The translations under genes were made by a program, and so were the position numbers. The notes below the pieces were generated by a model. That model made no database searches, was not told the DNA's origin, and saw only the letters and a program-made list of their open reading frames with translations. Source: DASYVD01 sp036000545 (GTDB taxonomy: Bacteria > Actinomycetota > UBA4738 > CALAEC01). Taken from it: a stretch of DNA of 5,949 nucleotides. The stretch lies in contig DASYVD010000147.1 in NCBI GenBank assembly GCA_036000545.1, forward strand, positions 1 through 5,949, read 5' to 3'. Within the stretch, counting starts at the first letter, position 1; every line of letters starts with the position of its first letter. This document shows, piece by piece, positions 4,843 through 5,949 of the stretch.

Positions 4843-5937
4843 TCACAGGGCGACGGGCACCTCGGCGAGGTGGGGCGGCCAGACGACCTGCTTCACTCCC
4901 TGCTGCCACTGGACCGCCAGCACCTCGTGGTCCCGCTGGCGGCCATCCTCGCCGAGGCCGAACCGGCCGAAAAAGGTCGTCCACCGCAGCCGCCGGGCCG
5001 CCTCAAGGAGCGCCCGCTCGTCGGGGCCGCCGACCTCCTCCACGCACCGCATGGAGATGAGACCCGCCGCGTACGCCTGCGCCGCCGGGTAGTCGACGTG
5101 GCCGGGCCCCGGCTGAAGCTGCGGCACCGCCTCAGCTCGCAGGCTTCGCACGGCATCCGCCTGTCTCGGCCCGACATCGATGGGGTGGCGGACGCCCTCC
5201 TCCCACTGGGAGGGGCCGAGGACCCCGTCGGCCTGGGGGCCCAGGGCGGTCCGAAAGATGCTCATCCCGGCCGCCACCGCGGCGACGGCGCCCGGCCGGC
5301 GGCGGAGCCTGCGGAGGGCCTCCACGTCCTCCGCGAAGGTCCCGGCGAGGAGGAGCACCTCTGCCTCGGAGGAGTCCGCCGCCTCGGCCGGGGCCACCGT
5401 GTCGACCACCTCCATCCCGACGCGTCCGGCCGCTTCCCGCACCCCCTCGGCGATCGCGCTCCCGAACCGGCCGCCGCTGGCTGCGAGCAGGATTCGGGCC
5501 CCGGGGAGGGGGTCGGCCAGGGCCTCCAGCACCGGGGCGAAGTAGCGGCTCGCGGGCGAGGGGGCGGAGACCACCCCCGGGAGGCGCTGGACGCGGTCGG
5601 CGCTCCCGCCGTGGTTCCAGAGAACCCGCCCGTGCTCGGCAGCCCAGCGCGCGGCCTCGCCGACGAGGTCGCTCCCGTAGGGACCGATGAGGAGGTCCGC
5701 CTCGACCAGCGCGTCGAGCCCCCGCCGCACGCCCTCCCGGGTTCCCCCGTCGTCGACGAGGCCGAGCTGGGGCAGCAGTCGGCCCTCCGCCGTGCGCATC
5801 CCGCCCCGGCTTCGGACCTCTCGCACGACCGCCTGGAGCCCGGCCGCAGCGAGCCTCCCGAGGAAGGCGTACCGGCCGGAGAGGGAGAGGGGGGCCCCCA
5901 GCCGGAGCCGCCCCTCGGCCTCGGTCTCTCGTTCCAC
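4843..5937 (-). CDS. LivJ-type ABC transporter substrate-binding protein, start near window edge
   Basis: A type 1 periplasmic-binding-fold protein of the branched-chain amino acid (LivJ-like) family. Visible features are GRLRLGAPLSLSGRYAFLG (residues 9-27), the VDDGG turn (61-65), the ligand-cleft stretch LLIGPYGSDLVG (82-93), a Rossmann-like ARILLAASGGRFGS with a following helix, the DYPAAQAYAAG helix of the second lobe, and a C-terminal FFGRFGLGEDGRQRDHE ending VQWQQGVKQVVWPP. The family normally captures small ligands outside the membrane for an ABC permease, but no signal peptide or lipobox is visible. The GTG at 5937 has GGAG only 2 bases before it, and the frame is open through the edge at 5949, so the true start and any leader may lie outside. 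If the GTG is correct the protein would be cytosolic, perhaps a ligand sensor. It is convergent with the SseC-like gene. The ligand cannot be told. Confidence 0.85.
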   Translation of the reverse strand: MERETEAEGRLRLGAPLSLSGRYAFLGRLAAAGLQAVVREVRSRGGMRTAEGRLLPQLGLVDDGGTREGVRRGLDALVEADLLIGPYGSDLVGEAARWAAEHGRVLWNHGGSADRVQRLPGVVSAPSPASRYFAPVLEALADPLPGARILLAASGGRFGSAIAEGVREAAGRVGMEVVDTVAPAEAADSSEAEVLLLAGTFAEDVEALRRLRRRPGAVAAVAAGMSIFRTALGPQADGVLGPSQWEEGVRHPIDVGPRQADAVRSLRAEAVPQLQPGPGHVDYPAAQAYAAGLISMRCVEEVGGPDERALLEAARRLRWTTFFGRFGLGEDGRQRDHEVLAVQWQQGVKQVVWPPHLAEVPVAL

Positions 5938-5949
5938 CGCTCCGGTATC

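Overview
The window looks like high-GC actinobacterial DNA. The DUF1416/SseC-type protein, the ECF42-type sigma factor paired with a YCII-related protein, the strong GC bias of the clear genes and a tRNA 3' end without an encoded CCA all point that way. The species cannot be named. Nothing was searched or computed here; all calls come from reading the sequence and knowing the families.

Layout. (1) Positions 1-660: a minus-strand pair, a YCII-related (DGPF) protein followed after 4 bases by the start of an ECF sigma factor that leaves the window at its left edge. (2) Positions 829-1022: a minus-strand terminator, a 42-nt fragment of an initiator tRNA-fMet (anticodon loop to discriminator base) and short phased direct repeats. 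Together these look like one end of an integrated element, with the chromosome to the left and the element to the right. (3) Positions 1023-2075: mostly non-coding or decayed DNA. It holds a frameshifted 3' remnant of a second ECF42-type sigma factor and a 44-residue basic microprotein gene, possibly coupled to a 27-residue ORF. (4) Positions 2076-3392, minus strand: a large unnamed cysteine-rich protein with two copies of a helical segment carrying five cysteines at exact four-residue spacing, then a beta-rich C-terminal half. Behind its start lies a gene-free stretch with four CGTCAC motifs exactly 11 bp apart, resembling a site for a PhoB/OmpR-type regulator. (5) Positions 3999-4704, plus strand: the C-terminal end of an ATP-grasp protein that lost its front half, then an intact DUF1416/SseC-like gene 13 bases later. 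(6) Positions 4843 to the right edge, minus strand: a LivJ-type substrate-binding protein, convergent with the SseC-like gene, with no signal peptide in the visible part.

The left and right ends look like ordinary chromosome. The middle (about 930-4000) looks like an accessory segment with truncated genes, an attachment-site scar, repeats and one intact unusual gene. The cysteine-ladder protein and its phased upstream repeats are the best candidates for something undescribed.
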